In this document: piece by piece, positions 16,097 to 25,583 of the stretch
Position numbering within the stretch: the first letter of the stretch is position 1
How the letters are laid out: each line of letters opens with the position of its first letter
From: Pedobacter sp. R20-19
GTDB lineage: Bacteria; Bacteroidota; Bacteroidia; Sphingobacteriales; Sphingobacteriaceae
Assembly (NCBI RefSeq): GCF_000708265.2
Contig: NZ_JCKI01000001.1
Coordinates: 186,001-250,000 of the forward strand
Length of the DNA: 64,000 nt
Direction: 5' to 3'
Notes under the pieces: model-generated
Told to the model about the DNA's origin: nothing
The model's input: only the letters and a program-made list of their open reading frames with translations
The model's database searches: none
Program-made: the position numbers and the translations under genes

Positions 16097-17848
16097 TCAT
16101 TGAACCTCTGACTTATCGGCAAGGAAATCAAATACAACTTTATTGAAAAGGCCTGGGTTTTTCAGTGGTAGATAATGATCCTCACCTGCTATGATTTGTG
16201 CGCTCGAACTTTTGATAAGCGCGTGGATCAATAGGGTATGTTCGGTTTTTATCACATCAGATTCTCCAGCGAGGATAAGTGTAGGCATGCTTATCCTACC
16301 CAGGTCATCTGCATTTATCTGCGGTTCCTGCAATACCAGTTGAGTGAGTCGCAATTGGTTATTAGATCCTGCATCTTTAAGTTTCATCAGGCTATCTCTA
16401 CGTTTTTCAAACATCCGGACGATATCTTCCTTTATGGCCCTGGTGCCCGGAAAAATATTTGCGCCCATCAGGACCATTTTATCTATTTTTTCAGGGTGTT
16501 TCAAGGCAAACTCAATGGCTGTATTTCCGCCATCACTCCAACCCAGTAAACTCGCTTTTTGGATGTGGATGGAATCCATCACCGCCTTTAAATCATCCGC
16601 AAAAAGCCTATAGCTATAGGCCTTTGTATTTCTATTGATGCTGTTCCCATGTCCCCGGGTATCCATGGCAATGACCTGATAATGCGCAGATAGCGGCCCT
16701 ATCTGGTTTCTGAACGAGCTGATACTCTCGCTGTTTCCATGTAGCAGAATGAGTGGACTACCTTTTCCATATGTCTCATAATAGATTTCTCCGTCTGCTA
16801 CCTTGATGCGCTTTCCGTTGTTGTTTCCATACAATGCCCTGGATATCTCCGGATCAATTTTCGTTATTTCATTCAGGTTTCGCTCTTTTTGTTCTTCTTC
16901 CTCAACTTGTTTTGTTTTCATGGTTGATACTTCTATGCCAATAAGCAAATGGGAACTGGAAACTTTTTGCCATGTCGCTTCACTTTTCATCCTGTAAAGG
17001 CTCGAGCGCAATGGGTTGGGGAATGACGGTATAAAAAATGCCTGCCTGCTCGTATCCCCGGGTAAAGACTGGAGTTCAAGAATAGACAAGGAGACCGCAA
17101 TTTCTTTTCTTCCCTTTATCTCGATCTGATAAGGACGCAAATCTATGGTCTGAACCTTTGGCATTCCCTGTTCAGATGAGCCAGACACATCGAACACTAC
17201 ATCTTTATCCAGCAAAGAGTGATCGGGAATTCCATTTTTAATTCCGTATACATTCAATCTAAGCTTTATGCTTTTAAAATGTCTTTTGTTGATGCCGAAA
17301 TTAAGTTTTCTTAAGTAAACATCCGGGTCTATTTTGAGAATGGTCGCCTGTTCACGGCCCTTTTCATCACTGAATTTAGGTATTGTTTTGTACATTGCAG
17401 GAAAGAAAACAAGACTAGCCGACCAGCGTCCATAGCTTTTCATTTTTCTTGGCTCCGCCTTGATCTTTACCGTTTTAAGCTGCTGCGGCAGTTCTTTTAA
17501 CATAATGGCCTTGTTCCCGTTTAAAAATTGCCTGATATCCATCTTTACCGTGTGGAAACCAATTGCGGAAAAAATGAGCGAATCTGTCTTTGAGATTTCA
17601 TCCTGGCGGTAGCTCAGGATGTAACGTCCTAAAGAATCAGACACAGTACCAATAGCCTTGTTTTTAATGCCAATACTGACAAAAGGAACTGGCAGCCCGG
17701 TAAGTGCGTTTATGGTTTTTCCTGGTAATCCTTCGCTCTGGGCCCGGACTTTAATCGCAAAAATATAAAAAGAAGCGAGGACAAAAAGGAAAGAAATTTT
17801 TAATGTAGCATACCGGGAAGTGATATTTTTTTGCATATTGAAGGACAT
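16097..17848 (-). CDS. Alpha/beta hydrolase fused to a carboxypeptidase-regulatory-like domain
   Basis: I took the ATG at 17848 (583 residues), close to the signal peptide (hydrophobic run ending KVRAQS); an upstream ATG at 17923 is possible. After export, a CarboxypepD_reg-like beta-sandwich spans about residues 40-125, followed by a region of about 200 residues that I do not recognise. The C-terminal 250 residues form an alpha/beta hydrolase: LILLHGNSE oxyanion block, MDTRGHGNS, nucleophile Ser in LGWSDGGN, and the catalytic His in GEDHYLP. The fusion suggests an anchored periplasmic or outer-membrane esterase. The last chromosomal gene before the island. Confidence 0.8.
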   Translation of the reverse strand: MSFNMQKNITSRYATLKISFLFVLASFYIFAIKVRAQSEGLPGKTINALTGLPVPFVSIGIKNKAIGTVSDSLGRYILSYRQDEISKTDSLIFSAIGFHTVKMDIRQFLNGNKAIMLKELPQQLKTVKIKAEPRKMKSYGRWSASLVFFPAMYKTIPKFSDEKGREQATILKIDPDVYLRKLNFGINKRHFKSIKLRLNVYGIKNGIPDHSLLDKDVVFDVSGSSEQGMPKVQTIDLRPYQIEIKGRKEIAVSLSILELQSLPGDTSRQAFFIPSFPNPLRSSLYRMKSEATWQKVSSSHLLIGIEVSTMKTKQVEEEEQKERNLNEITKIDPEISRALYGNNNGKRIKVADGEIYYETYGKGSPLILLHGNSESISSFRNQIGPLSAHYQVIAMDTRGHGNSINRNTKAYSYRLFADDLKAVMDSIHIQKASLLGWSDGGNTAIEFALKHPEKIDKMVLMGANIFPGTRAIKEDIVRMFEKRRDSLMKLKDAGSNNQLRLTQLVLQEPQINADDLGRISMPTLILAGESDVIKTEHTLLIHALIKSSSAQIIAGEDHYLPLKNPGLFNKVVFDFLADKSEVQ

Positions 17849-17964
17849 TTCAATAAAGATGAGGTGTAGGCTAAAAAGGTTGCAAGCATATGAATTATTA
17901 GCATGTTGTATTCCAAAAAACACGCTGTGGGAAAGTGTTGTCTAAATAGAATCCTAAAAAAGCA

Positions 17965-18179
17965 GAACATTTCGGAATAATTCTGGTTTTGATATTTCAA
18001 TCAATCCACTGACCTACAGCGCTTTACAAGAAATAGTAAATATTCGTCTCACTAAAACCAGTCATTCAGAATGAACAACTATGAGTCTTAATGCGTTATA
18101 AAAACCAAAACAAAGTCTTGAAAATCAAAGATTTGCGTGACAATGCTCTGGTTTGAATCCAAGGAAGTGGTCCCGACGA
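17965..18179. repeat. Distal 215-bp direct repeat of the island (att side with tRNA-Arg 3' end)
   Basis: It aligns without gaps to 57428-57642, with about 29 mismatches counted by eye. The last 12 bases (18168-18179) equal the 3' terminal 12 bases of the tRNA-Arg gene, and the first 36 bases are identical in both copies. The rest of the tRNA is absent, so this is a remnant, the expected far end of an element inserted at that tRNA. Confidence 0.85.
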
Positions 18180-18404
18180 AACCAGAACAATTTTTATTTA
18201 AATAACTTTCTGACTATCAAATAATTGTAAAACACAATTTCGACTCACCAACTGTCAAAATGACTATTATTGGCTCAAATGTTGACACTCAAATTTACGA
18301 AATGAATGCGTTTAACACAAGAAAAATCATCTAAATACAACCAGCTACAAAATATCAAGAAAATTGATAAATGATTTTCGCGAACATTTCAGCAAAACAT
18401 ACAT

Positions 18405-18457
18405 TTACCCTAATTCTGTGACAAAAAGTGCAAAAAATTACCCTAATTCTGTGACAA
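18405..18457. repeat. Two 20-bp direct repeats, 33 bp apart
   Basis: TTACCCTAATTCTGTGACAA occurs at 18405-18424 and 18438-18457. The spacing is three helical turns, which suits a protein-binding site. The block lies just downstream of the 18497 gene's stop on the minus strand and near the island end, so an excision or replication site is also possible. No other gene lies in 18180-18496. Confidence 0.5.
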
Positions 18458-18496
18458 CAGACCGATTCTAAATTGAAGTTTGGCACCATTTGCTTA

Positions 18497-18937
18497 TTAA
18501 GGATTTAGTAAATGGTCTAGCTTTCCGCGCAACGCTGGCTCCTTATCAAATTCGTTTTTAGTGAAGGTCATTAACTTAGTGGAATAGGCGAGGTAGTAGG
18601 TTTCGAAAGTGGAGAGGTTTTTGAAACGGGTCGAATACCTGGCTACAAAAGAAAGTAAGTTCAATTTGTCTTCTTCCCGATCTGAAATAAGTAATTTGGA
18701 AAGCAAATCGGTTGCCTGAATGAAACAAATTGTTAGGAAATGGTTTAGTTCTATCTTACCGGCGTATAATTGGGGTGGCAGCTCCAGTAATGCTGGATGA
18801 TCACTATATTTGAGCAACCATAATTCCTGCTTTTTGGGGTGCTGAATTAAACAGGCACCCATCAATGTCAGTAGGGTAATGTATCCATATTCCCAATCGT
18901 CTCGTCCTTTTTTGAAACTAAGCCTGATAGCGCCCAT
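18497..18937 (-). CDS. Hypothetical protein, 146 residues
   Basis: An open frame of 146 residues starting MGAIRLSFKKG with a predominantly helical, Leu-rich composition, no signal peptide, no transmembrane helix and no recognisable motif. It is the first gene inside the distal end of the island and stands alone. Codon use resembles its surroundings. I do not recognise a family; a remnant of a larger mobilisation or RteC-like gene is conceivable but cannot be shown. Confidence 0.45.
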   Translation of the reverse strand: MGAIRLSFKKGRDDWEYGYITLLTLMGACLIQHPKKQELWLLKYSDHPALLELPPQLYAGKIELNHFLTICFIQATDLLSKLLISDREEDKLNLLSFVARYSTRFKNLSTFETYYLAYSTKLMTFTKNEFDKEPALRGKLDHLLNP

Positions 18938-19467
18938 TGCATTCTAATTATAGATAGATTTTTATTGTATTGTTTTTCGATATATGGCATAGTTATATTT
19001 ACACCATAAATCAGAAACAACATTCATTTATTTGGGATAAAACTTACTTAAGTGAAAATCTTAAGCTTAGGGATGATGTCATGCAGCGCATAGCTATTAG
19101 TGCCTGATGATGTTTACACAAGGTATGTAAAATTAGAAAAAAAGCAAAATGAATTTAAAACTTTGAAATCATTTAAGTTCTTGAATGCTCCCCACAGATA
19201 AGTTTATTGAAAAAAGGCATGGTGAATCAATAACAAGATTGAAGTATAGGCTAATTTGACGGCAAGGGCTATCCATTTTGAGCATGCTTTCTCTACCTCA
19301 GGTTGCACCTACCCATAGCCAACCTCCATCATAAAAAGCATCATCACCTTCATAGGCCTGAACTCGAAAGCAAATAAAATACTAAAGCCATATCAGGTGA
19401 TGATATGGCTTTAATAAAATTGAAAAAATTATTGGGTGAATCAATGAATCCTTAGCACCTATAACTT
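18938..19467. other. Intergenic region, no gene seen
   Basis: AT-rich, with no convincing frame on either strand. Its right part holds the hairpin at 19383-19413 after the nuclease gene. Confidence 0.5.
19383..19413 (-). terminator. Transcription terminator after the nuclease gene
   Basis: TAAAGCCATATCA pairs perfectly with TGATATGGCTTTA around a 5-base loop; on the minus strand it is followed by a T-rich stretch (GTATTTTATTTG). It ends the gene at 19468. Confidence 0.75.
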
Positions 19468-20892
19468 TTAGTTGCCACTATCTTTCACTTTCTCCACCAC
19501 ATCCTGTACGCTTTGTGGCAGGTTAGATAACAAATTGTAGCCTGTTGCGCTTTCAATATCACGCACAGATACAATGTAATCTTTCCAGTTCGCACCAATC
19601 GTGTTGCTATTAGGAGTATTAATGGCGATTACCCTTGTGGAAGACGTTACACGACTAACATCATTGTCTCCGGTTTTTAGCAGTACGGCCACTTTCCAAA
19701 CGTTTGCCGGAACGGTTACTTTTCCGTTGTTGATCGTATTCACTACAGATGCACTTATTGAACCTACACCACCCGTACCATAGCTGCCCATAATCACATA
19801 AACCTCATATCCATTTAAGGCTTGCCCACGAAGATAGCTTTCAAATGATTCCCATGTTTTCTGATTATTATTGGGCGCCTGCGGAATCATATTGGTCATT
19901 AAAAATGTTGCCGAGTTCGCATTGGTAGAACTGGTGCGGTCGCCGCTTGGGCAGTTGTGGCCCCTGTCAAAACCAGAGCCTGAGTAGCTGTTGCTTTGTA
20001 CCTGGTACCAGTTGGCCGGTAACCCCGTAAAGGATGCAAAATCATCTTTTCTGGTGGCTGCTCCGGTGAAATTATTGGGGTCCAGGTGCCAGCTTACCCA
20101 GTTTGGTATGCCTCTTGTCATGCTGTAGCTTTCTACATAATATTTTTGATCAATCAGGTAATTTTCTGAAGCCACAACAGATGCCGTCGCACCAGATGGA
20201 TTACCAAATAATAAATTTGAATTATCGCCCCCTGCAGGTGGCGCATCTGCACCCGCCTCGGGTGTTCCCCTGCCTGGATTCGGGGCAGTAGTACCACTAT
20301 TATCTCCCGTGTCTGTATCCGGTGCACCAACTGTAATCCCGGGGTCGCCCGTTCCTTTAAATATAATATCGTCTATATTAATCCTTGTCGTTCCTGTTTT
20401 TTTAATCTGGAACCTCACTTTACCGGTAGTACTCACTTTAAAAGAGTCTGTTACCAGTGTCGTACTGGTTTCAGCAATATCGGTACCCAGCTGGGTATAG
20501 GTTTTTCCACCATCTGTAGAAACTAAAAGTTGCCAGGTAGAATTGGCATCTGTTCCATATTTGGCATGTGAAACGTAAAGCATTTTAGTACCTGCCACAT
20601 CAAAATTCATCGATAAATAACCTGTTCTTAAACGAACAGATTTGGCGCCATTTTTAGCATCTGCTGCAAGGTTGCCCAATAATGCATCACTAAAAGTCCA
20701 TTTTCCCGTTAATAGCTGAACGCTATCTAAAGCGTAGGCTGTTTTTGCTCCCGATTCGAATGTTTCCGTAATGGCGTAAGCTTTTGGCGGCGTGGTTGGT
20801 GTTTCTTCTCCGAGGCTTGTTTTTTTCGAACAGGCAGATAAGGTCAGGATTCCGATAAATCCGGAATAGATCAAGATGTTTTTAATCTTCAT
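19468..20892 (-). CDS. Secreted DNA/RNA non-specific endonuclease, lipoprotein
   Basis: The 474-residue precursor has a lipoprotein signal (GILTLSAC, Cys21), a beta-sandwich at about 40-185 (carbohydrate-binding-like, ending DDIIFKG), and a Pro/Gly/Thr-rich linker (about 185-225). A His-Me-finger nuclease of the NucA family follows. The active-site motif is DRGHNCPSGDR, with MTNMIPQ and NNNQKTWESFE further on supplying the metal-binding Asn and Glu. It degrades nucleic acid outside the cytoplasm, probably for nutrition. Monocistronic, with its own terminator. Confidence 0.9.
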   Translation of the reverse strand: MKIKNILIYSGFIGILTLSACSKKTSLGEETPTTPPKAYAITETFESGAKTAYALDSVQLLTGKWTFSDALLGNLAADAKNGAKSVRLRTGYLSMNFDVAGTKMLYVSHAKYGTDANSTWQLLVSTDGGKTYTQLGTDIAETSTTLVTDSFKVSTTGKVRFQIKKTGTTRINIDDIIFKGTGDPGITVGAPDTDTGDNSGTTAPNPGRGTPEAGADAPPAGGDNSNLLFGNPSGATASVVASENYLIDQKYYVESYSMTRGIPNWVSWHLDPNNFTGAATRKDDFASFTGLPANWYQVQSNSYSGSGFDRGHNCPSGDRTSSTNANSATFLMTNMIPQAPNNNQKTWESFESYLRGQALNGYEVYVIMGSYGTGGVGSISASVVNTINNGKVTVPANVWKVAVLLKTGDNDVSRVTSSTRVIAINTPNSNTIGANWKDYIVSVRDIESATGYNLLSNLPQSVQDVVEKVKDSGN

Positions 20893-21118
20893 GGTTTGTT
20901 TTTAACGTCTAGTGATTGCGTTAAGGATAGACTTTCATTTGAGAGCTGCAAAAGTAGGCAGAAAGATATTTATTAAACTTATTTATCTGTATTATTTTGG
21001 CTGTAATGGCTAAACTATGCCTAGCACCATACCATTTATCCCTTCAAAAGAATATTAAAAAACTGCAGAAAAAACAGAGGAATTAAACCAGGTCATCTGG
21101 CAAGTAACCAAAAGATGC

Positions 21119-22168
21119 TTAAACCATAAATTCAAACCCATTGTTGCCGGCAATGGTGATTAAAGGTTCTATTGTACTTTTAAATTTCAGCTTATACACA
21201 TCGGGCAATTCCTTTACATTTTCCAGATCGGGAAAGATGATCAGGTAATCTTCGAGCAACTTCTCTTTAGGCGTTCTGTATTTCATAATTTCGATAGCCG
21301 TTTTTTGCAAACCATAAAAAGCATCAAAGTACTTTTCCAATTGCGGCAGCTTATCCGATTTGGAGCTATTGAAAGAAGGACAAGCCGGTATCAAATTCCA
21401 AAGCAGATCATGCGATACAAAAGCATAGGGAATAAAATGCTCAACTGCAAAATCGCCCTTGTGTAGTTTCTGGTTGGTATAAATACAATCTACACCACCC
21501 AATTCCTCAATTACCACATCCCATACCTTGCGCTGGTTTACCAAACTGTTTCTTTTGGCAGGTTTAATTAACTTATTCGGGATATCTGGTACATTGGGGT
21601 TATGCTTTTGTAAGTATAAACTGAGTTTCCAATAACAAAAGCTTTTTAATATGCCGGCATTTGCGCTGAAGTAATCTACCCAGATGGGATTAATAATAAC
21701 ATGTGTTTGATCTACCGCATATAAGCAATCGTTTTCAAATGTTTGCGATGCCTGGTAAACGGCGCTTCTATTTTCAGCGATAGCCGGAAACCAGGGACTT
21801 AAAAATCGATGTGGCACCTGCTTATCAAAATGCCACAACATCTTTTGTGTAAGTAAACTATTACTACCACCTATTCGCTGCTTAATCTTGTTTCGATCTT
21901 CATCAATATTGATTTCTTCAGCCGCTGCAATTTCCTCTACCTTAACGTGTAACTGATCCTGCTTACCAAAACTAATTTTAAAATAATTAATGGTATACCA
22001 ACTGGTGGCAACCATTCCGGTAAATAACCTTTGTTTAGGGATATGATACTGCCCATTTTCTACCTCTTCTAAAATAGCCAGAAACCAGTAGAATTTATAG
22101 GCCGCAGCGGTGTTGTTAAAACAAGCAGCTAAGAGGTTTACAGGTAGGCGTTCGTGATTAGGAATCAT
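21119..22168 (-). CDS. HNH endonuclease-domain protein
   Basis: This 349-residue cytoplasmic protein has a helical N-terminal part of about 200 residues. In its C-terminal third it has an HNH nuclease: a Cys-containing entry (CIYTNQKL), the catalytic block FAVEHFIPYAFVSHD, then LWNLIPAC and NSSKSDKLP. This is the EHFIP...NL.P...N.KSD.LP pattern of HNH proteins. These proteins occur in defence islands as standalone nucleases. It faces the same way as the DUF3892 gene, 88 bp away. No methyltransferase partner is present. The target is unknown. Confidence 0.8.
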   Translation of the reverse strand: MIPNHERLPVNLLAACFNNTAAAYKFYWFLAILEEVENGQYHIPKQRLFTGMVATSWYTINYFKISFGKQDQLHVKVEEIAAAEEINIDEDRNKIKQRIGGSNSLLTQKMLWHFDKQVPHRFLSPWFPAIAENRSAVYQASQTFENDCLYAVDQTHVIINPIWVDYFSANAGILKSFCYWKLSLYLQKHNPNVPDIPNKLIKPAKRNSLVNQRKVWDVVIEELGGVDCIYTNQKLHKGDFAVEHFIPYAFVSHDLLWNLIPACPSFNSSKSDKLPQLEKYFDAFYGLQKTAIEIMKYRTPKEKLLEDYLIIFPDLENVKELPDVYKLKFKSTIEPLITIAGNNGFEFMV

Positions 22169-22256
22169 TTGGGCTGTAAGATATCCAATAACTTGTGAAG
22201 ATCAAATTTGCTTAGATAGAAAACTGGACGGACTGATCCGCCAGTTTTCATTTGTT

Positions 22257-22541
22257 TTAAGGGCATTCTTTCAAGCTCAATAGATTATCAGGGGTATCAC
22301 TGTCTGCTTCCGTTTTCAGGTATTTTACACCTGAGCGGGTTGCTACAATAACCTTTCTGACATGACCGTTTACATTGGTGTGAAACGTATACGTTCCATT
22401 TTCAATGTGATTAATCGCTTCTGTTAAACTGAATTTAAACCGAGAGCCGTCTGCTTTGAGCCCACCTACCGATGAGATACGTTCATAAGCGCTAGTCCGA
22501 TCATTTTTGTTGATGCAAGAAATTTGCAAATTAGTTGCCAT
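22257..22541 (-). CDS. DUF3892-domain protein
   Basis: I chose the ATG at 22541 (94 residues), because the conserved domain starts soon after it; ATGs at 22601 or so add unrelated residues. The product has the DUF3892 hallmarks: [13 protein letters not shown] start, [28 protein letters not shown] and the C-terminal [10 protein letters not shown]. The family has no known biochemistry and is often found near DNA-handling or defence genes. Upstream of it lies a 361-bp region (22542-22902) in which I see no further gene. Confidence 0.8.
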   Translation of the reverse strand: MATNLQISCINKNDRTSAYERISSVGGLKADGSRFKFSLTEAINHIENGTYTFHTNVNGHVRKVIVATRSGVKYLKTEADSDTPDNLLSLKECP

Positions 22542-22902
22542 ATTAAAGTTTATTAATTCTTCGCGCTGTGCGAACCCACGGTATCTTCCTTGTCTAAGCA
22601 TTTCTATTTTCTACCCTTAATAAAAATTAAGAGCCAAATTAAATACTCAAAACATCTGGTTTTTACGGTTTCCCGTGATAATATAAATTATCTATAAAAT
22701 ACCTTTGAAGTAAATAGCAGAAATCATTAATTACTCATTTATTAGTATTGATATTAATAGATATTACGATTACTTTAACCATTTCATCTATGATCCCAAC
22801 AACGCTCAATTTTATTATGCCAAGCACAACTTCGTACATGCTCCATGTGCGAAAGAAATATTTTTCATTGTTAAACAGGCACGGCTTATCCCTATCTCAA
22901 CC

Positions 22903-23256
22903 ATGACAAGATTATTTACCATCATTCTGGTTATTATCAGCACAGTAACTTATGGCCAATTGCTTAGCCTGGATCAGGCGATTGCATTAAGACCAAAATC
23001 AATAGCAATACTGGAAGAAACCCTAACCACAAAAAAATGGTCACTTCTAGCAGTGAATGACCCTACGGATGAACAAAGGGGCTCAATTGATTTCGCACTG
23101 GAAAAGAGTAGTTTTGATGATAGCGCTAGGGCTTTTTTAAGTGTATACTATCAGGAAATGCTCCCCAATAGAATGAGTATACAGAATAACAGGCCTGGTG
23201 ATTATACCTTATATCTTAACAGGCTACAGCAGCTTGAGTTTAATCTGTTTAAATAA
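22903..23256 (+). CDS. Secreted hypothetical protein, 117 residues
   Basis: An N-terminal signal peptide (hydrophobic core LFTIILVIISTV, cleavage near YGQ) precedes about 95 residues of charged, helical sequence with no recognised motif. It lies 90 bp upstream of the ATPase gene of the six-gene operon, on the same strand. The gap is larger than those inside the operon, so it may be a separate gene of the flanking region. I do not recognise a family. Confidence 0.5.
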   Translation: MTRLFTIILVIISTVTYGQLLSLDQAIALRPKSIAILEETLTTKKWSLLAVNDPTDEQRGSIDFALEKSSFDDSARAFLSVYYQEMLPNRMSIQNNRPGDYTLYLNRLQQLEFNLFK

Positions 23257-23345
23257 AATAGATTTAGTTAAACTTTCATCATTATTCGCTTCACTTTTAT
23301 TTCCAGATATCATATATTTATAAACACCAAACTATTGATTCTCTC

Positions 23346-24695
23346 ATGCCAATTTTATACCTGGATAATTTTAGAGGTTTTAACGCAAAGTACTTACCAT
23401 TAAGAAATGTCAATTTTTTTGTTGGTGAAAACAGTACCGGCAAAACGTCTATTCTCAAATTACTTGGCATCATATCCTCACCAAGTTTTTGGAGACATAA
23501 TGTTTTTGGTGAAGAAAAAGAAGGAACCAGTTTAGGGACCTTTTCAGAGATAATCTCGATCATAACAAACAAAGAATATTTTGAAATTGGATTTATTGAC
23601 CGAAAAAAAAACGACTTAGATAAAATTTGTGGATATAAATTTCGATTTATCGAAGGAACAAATTTCCCCCTTGTAAAAGAGATTAGGTATATAGAAAATG
23701 GATTGGAACTTCAGGCAACGATTGAAGAAGATCTTTTGAAGTATAGATATATATTGTCCGACAACATTGCAATGAGGAGTGAGCATGATGAAGTGTTTTT
23801 CAAGGACTGGATCGAAAGTAATAATTTGATTAACAAAGCCTTTAAAAGAGTAGTGCCAGATAGTAAATCTTTAACACAGATAATTTTTCAACTTCAGGCT
23901 TTAATTAATTTTGAACAACACAATTCTGCGAATAACGGTGAGCTATTTGATTCCATAAAAATTGGATTCCCAAATATTTTAAACACTATGGCTTGGTTCG
24001 CACCGACTGTGGCGTCTCCGACTAAAACTTATGAGCAACAACCATTAGTTTTTGAGCCAACAGGTACTCATATACCTTCAGTTTTAAGGGAAATTATGCC
24101 TAATCCAGATGTCCAGAAAATATTATCAAAATTCGGACAAGATAGTGGGTTATTTGAAAGTTTAATTGTGAAGAGCCCAACAGTTAATAAAGAAGAAATT
24201 ATGGAATTCCGGGAGAACATAGCTAATGGGTTCGAACTTCAATTTTCTTTAAGTACCACAACTCATCAAATGCTCAATATTGTGAACGTGGGATACGGTG
24301 TATCACAAGTTTTGCCATTAGTCGTAGAGACGATTGCAAGGCCAGACAAATCCTGGATTGTTGGTCAACAACCTGAAACTCATTTGCATCCTAGGGCCCA
24401 GGCTGCACTTGGAGAATTTATCTATAAATCTCACGTAGAGGATGAGCAAAACTTTATCCTCGAAACACACAGCGATTACATCATCGACAGGTTTCGCATC
24501 AAGTTGAATGCTTCACTTAAGGATAAAAGCTCTGTGAAGACAAATATAAGCCAAGTTGTTTTTTTTACCAGATCAGACAAACGAAATGATTTTGCACTGG
24601 TAGGTATTGGCTCAGACGGTTCCTATAGTGAGAATCAACCAGATGATTTTCGAGAATTTTTCTTTAAAGAACAATTGAATTTATTACGAATTTGA
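23346..24695 (+). CDS. AAA/ABC-type ATPase of the QueC-associated operon
   Basis: This 449-residue SMC/OLD-like ATPase (AAA_15/DUF3696 type) has Walker A GENSTGKTS (27-35). It has a long variable middle and a signature-like YGVSQVLPLV block near residue 320. A Walker B/D-loop region reads GQQPETHLHPRAQ (Q341, Q342, P343, E344), followed by ETHSDYIIDRF. Most relatives have an acidic residue where Q341 stands, so magnesium binding may be altered while the catalytic Glu344 is kept. It leads the operon; the PIN gene starts 1 bp after its stop. ATPases of this type sense infection or drive effectors in several defence systems; here that is inference. Confidence 0.85.
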   Translation: MPILYLDNFRGFNAKYLPLRNVNFFVGENSTGKTSILKLLGIISSPSFWRHNVFGEEKEGTSLGTFSEIISIITNKEYFEIGFIDRKKNDLDKICGYKFRFIEGTNFPLVKEIRYIENGLELQATIEEDLLKYRYILSDNIAMRSEHDEVFFKDWIESNNLINKAFKRVVPDSKSLTQIIFQLQALINFEQHNSANNGELFDSIKIGFPNILNTMAWFAPTVASPTKTYEQQPLVFEPTGTHIPSVLREIMPNPDVQKILSKFGQDSGLFESLIVKSPTVNKEEIMEFRENIANGFELQFSLSTTTHQMLNIVNVGYGVSQVLPLVVETIARPDKSWIVGQQPETHLHPRAQAALGEFIYKSHVEDEQNFILETHSDYIIDRFRIKLNASLKDKSSVKTNISQVVFFTRSDKRNDFALVGIGSDGSYSENQPDDFREFFFKEQLNLLRI

Positions 24696-24696
24696 T

Positions 24697-25176
24697 ATGT
24701 GCATTATCATTGATACCAATAGCTTAGCATCAGTATTTGATGTAAACTCCGCCAATCATTCGGCATTTAAACCGGTATTTGATTGGATTTTTTCTGGAAA
24801 AGGTAAAGTTGTATATGGAGGCACGAAATATCTAATTGAAATAAATAAGAGATACGTAGGAATATTTAACGAACTAAAGAATAAGCAGAAAGCAATCAGG
24901 GTAAGTGACGAGGCAGTTGATCAAATGGAAACCAATATATCTACCAAAATCGTTCACCCAGACTTTGATGATCAGCATTTGGTAGCCTTACTTATCGTTT
25001 CCAAAGCCAAATTAATTTGCTCTCTTGATCAACGGGCCTATAAATATTTCAAACATGAGCAATTCTTTAATAGAGCAAATGATCGACCCAAAATTTTTAG
25101 AGGTTCCAATAACAATAAAACCTTGCTTGTCGACAATAATATTGCAGACATATGCAAACCTTGTAAAATAAAATAA
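24697..25176 (+). CDS. PIN-domain ribonuclease-like protein
   Basis: The 159-residue protein starts MCIIIDTNSL with the PIN metal-binding Asp6, has Glu48, and continues with DFDDQHLVALL (Asp91/Asp92) and LICSLDQRA (Asp111). This is the acidic triad/quartet of PIN nucleases, which cut single-stranded RNA. A PIN domain next to an SMC-like ATPase is a known effector pairing. It starts 1 bp after the ATPase stop and is 32 bp before the Met-Gly protein gene. It is the best candidate for the killing or interference effector of this system. Confidence 0.85.
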   Translation: MCIIIDTNSLASVFDVNSANHSAFKPVFDWIFSGKGKVVYGGTKYLIEINKRYVGIFNELKNKQKAIRVSDEAVDQMETNISTKIVHPDFDDQHLVALLIVSKAKLICSLDQRAYKYFKHEQFFNRANDRPKIFRGSNNNKTLLVDNNIADICKPCKIK

Positions 25177-25208
25177 CAAAATATAAAATTAACAAACTCA
25201 AAACGATT

Positions 25209-25583
25209 ATGGGAAGTACAGGATCAGGATCATTTTCCGATTATTCTAAAAGGAAGCCTACGCAGCCACAGGACAACAACGGGGGAGCAAGCGGTGTCGA
25301 TAAATGCGGAAAAGGTTTTTCCGCTAATTTAGAAGAAGTAAGCAGATGTTTTTATTTCATCAACTATGGCGTAGTTCCCGCATCTGGGGGAGGTGTCAAG
25401 GTCGCCTTCAATGGAAGTAGATTAGTTGTTGAAACTGCACTCGGTGAAGAAATAGGCTATCTTCCAACAAAGTACAACTATTTAAGAACCTGTTTAGACG
25501 ACGGTTTTCAATATGCAGGGTCTATTTCAAGTTCAAAAAACACGCCTACCCCAAGTGTTTTAGTAGATATCGTGCCACTATAA
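25209..25583 (+). CDS. Small Met-Gly-starting protein, likely modification substrate or adaptor
   Basis: This 124-residue protein begins MGSTGSGSFSDYS, so methionine aminopeptidase should leave N-terminal glycine. A disordered Gly/Ser/Asn-rich linker (to about residue 30) leads to a compact beta-rich domain (about 33-124) with Cys33, GEEIGYLPTKYNYL and a final SVLVDIVPL. The flexible N-terminal Gly resembles QatB-type proteins (MGTS...GG start). It may be the acceptor for a QueC-made deazaguanine, as reported for N-terminal glycines in Qat or type IV CBASS. That link is inference. Its stop overlaps the ATG of the next gene by one base. I do not recognise the domain itself. Confidence 0.75.
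   Translation: MGSTGSGSFSDYSKRKPTQPQDNNGGASGVDKCGKGFSANLEEVSRCFYFINYGVVPASGGGVKVAFNGSRLVVETALGEEIGYLPTKYNYLRTCLDDGFQYAGSISSSKNTPTPSVLVDIVPL

Noticed and set aside
18168..18179. A second tRNA-Arg gene
   Set aside because: Only the 3' 12 bases are present; the rest of the cloverleaf is missing.
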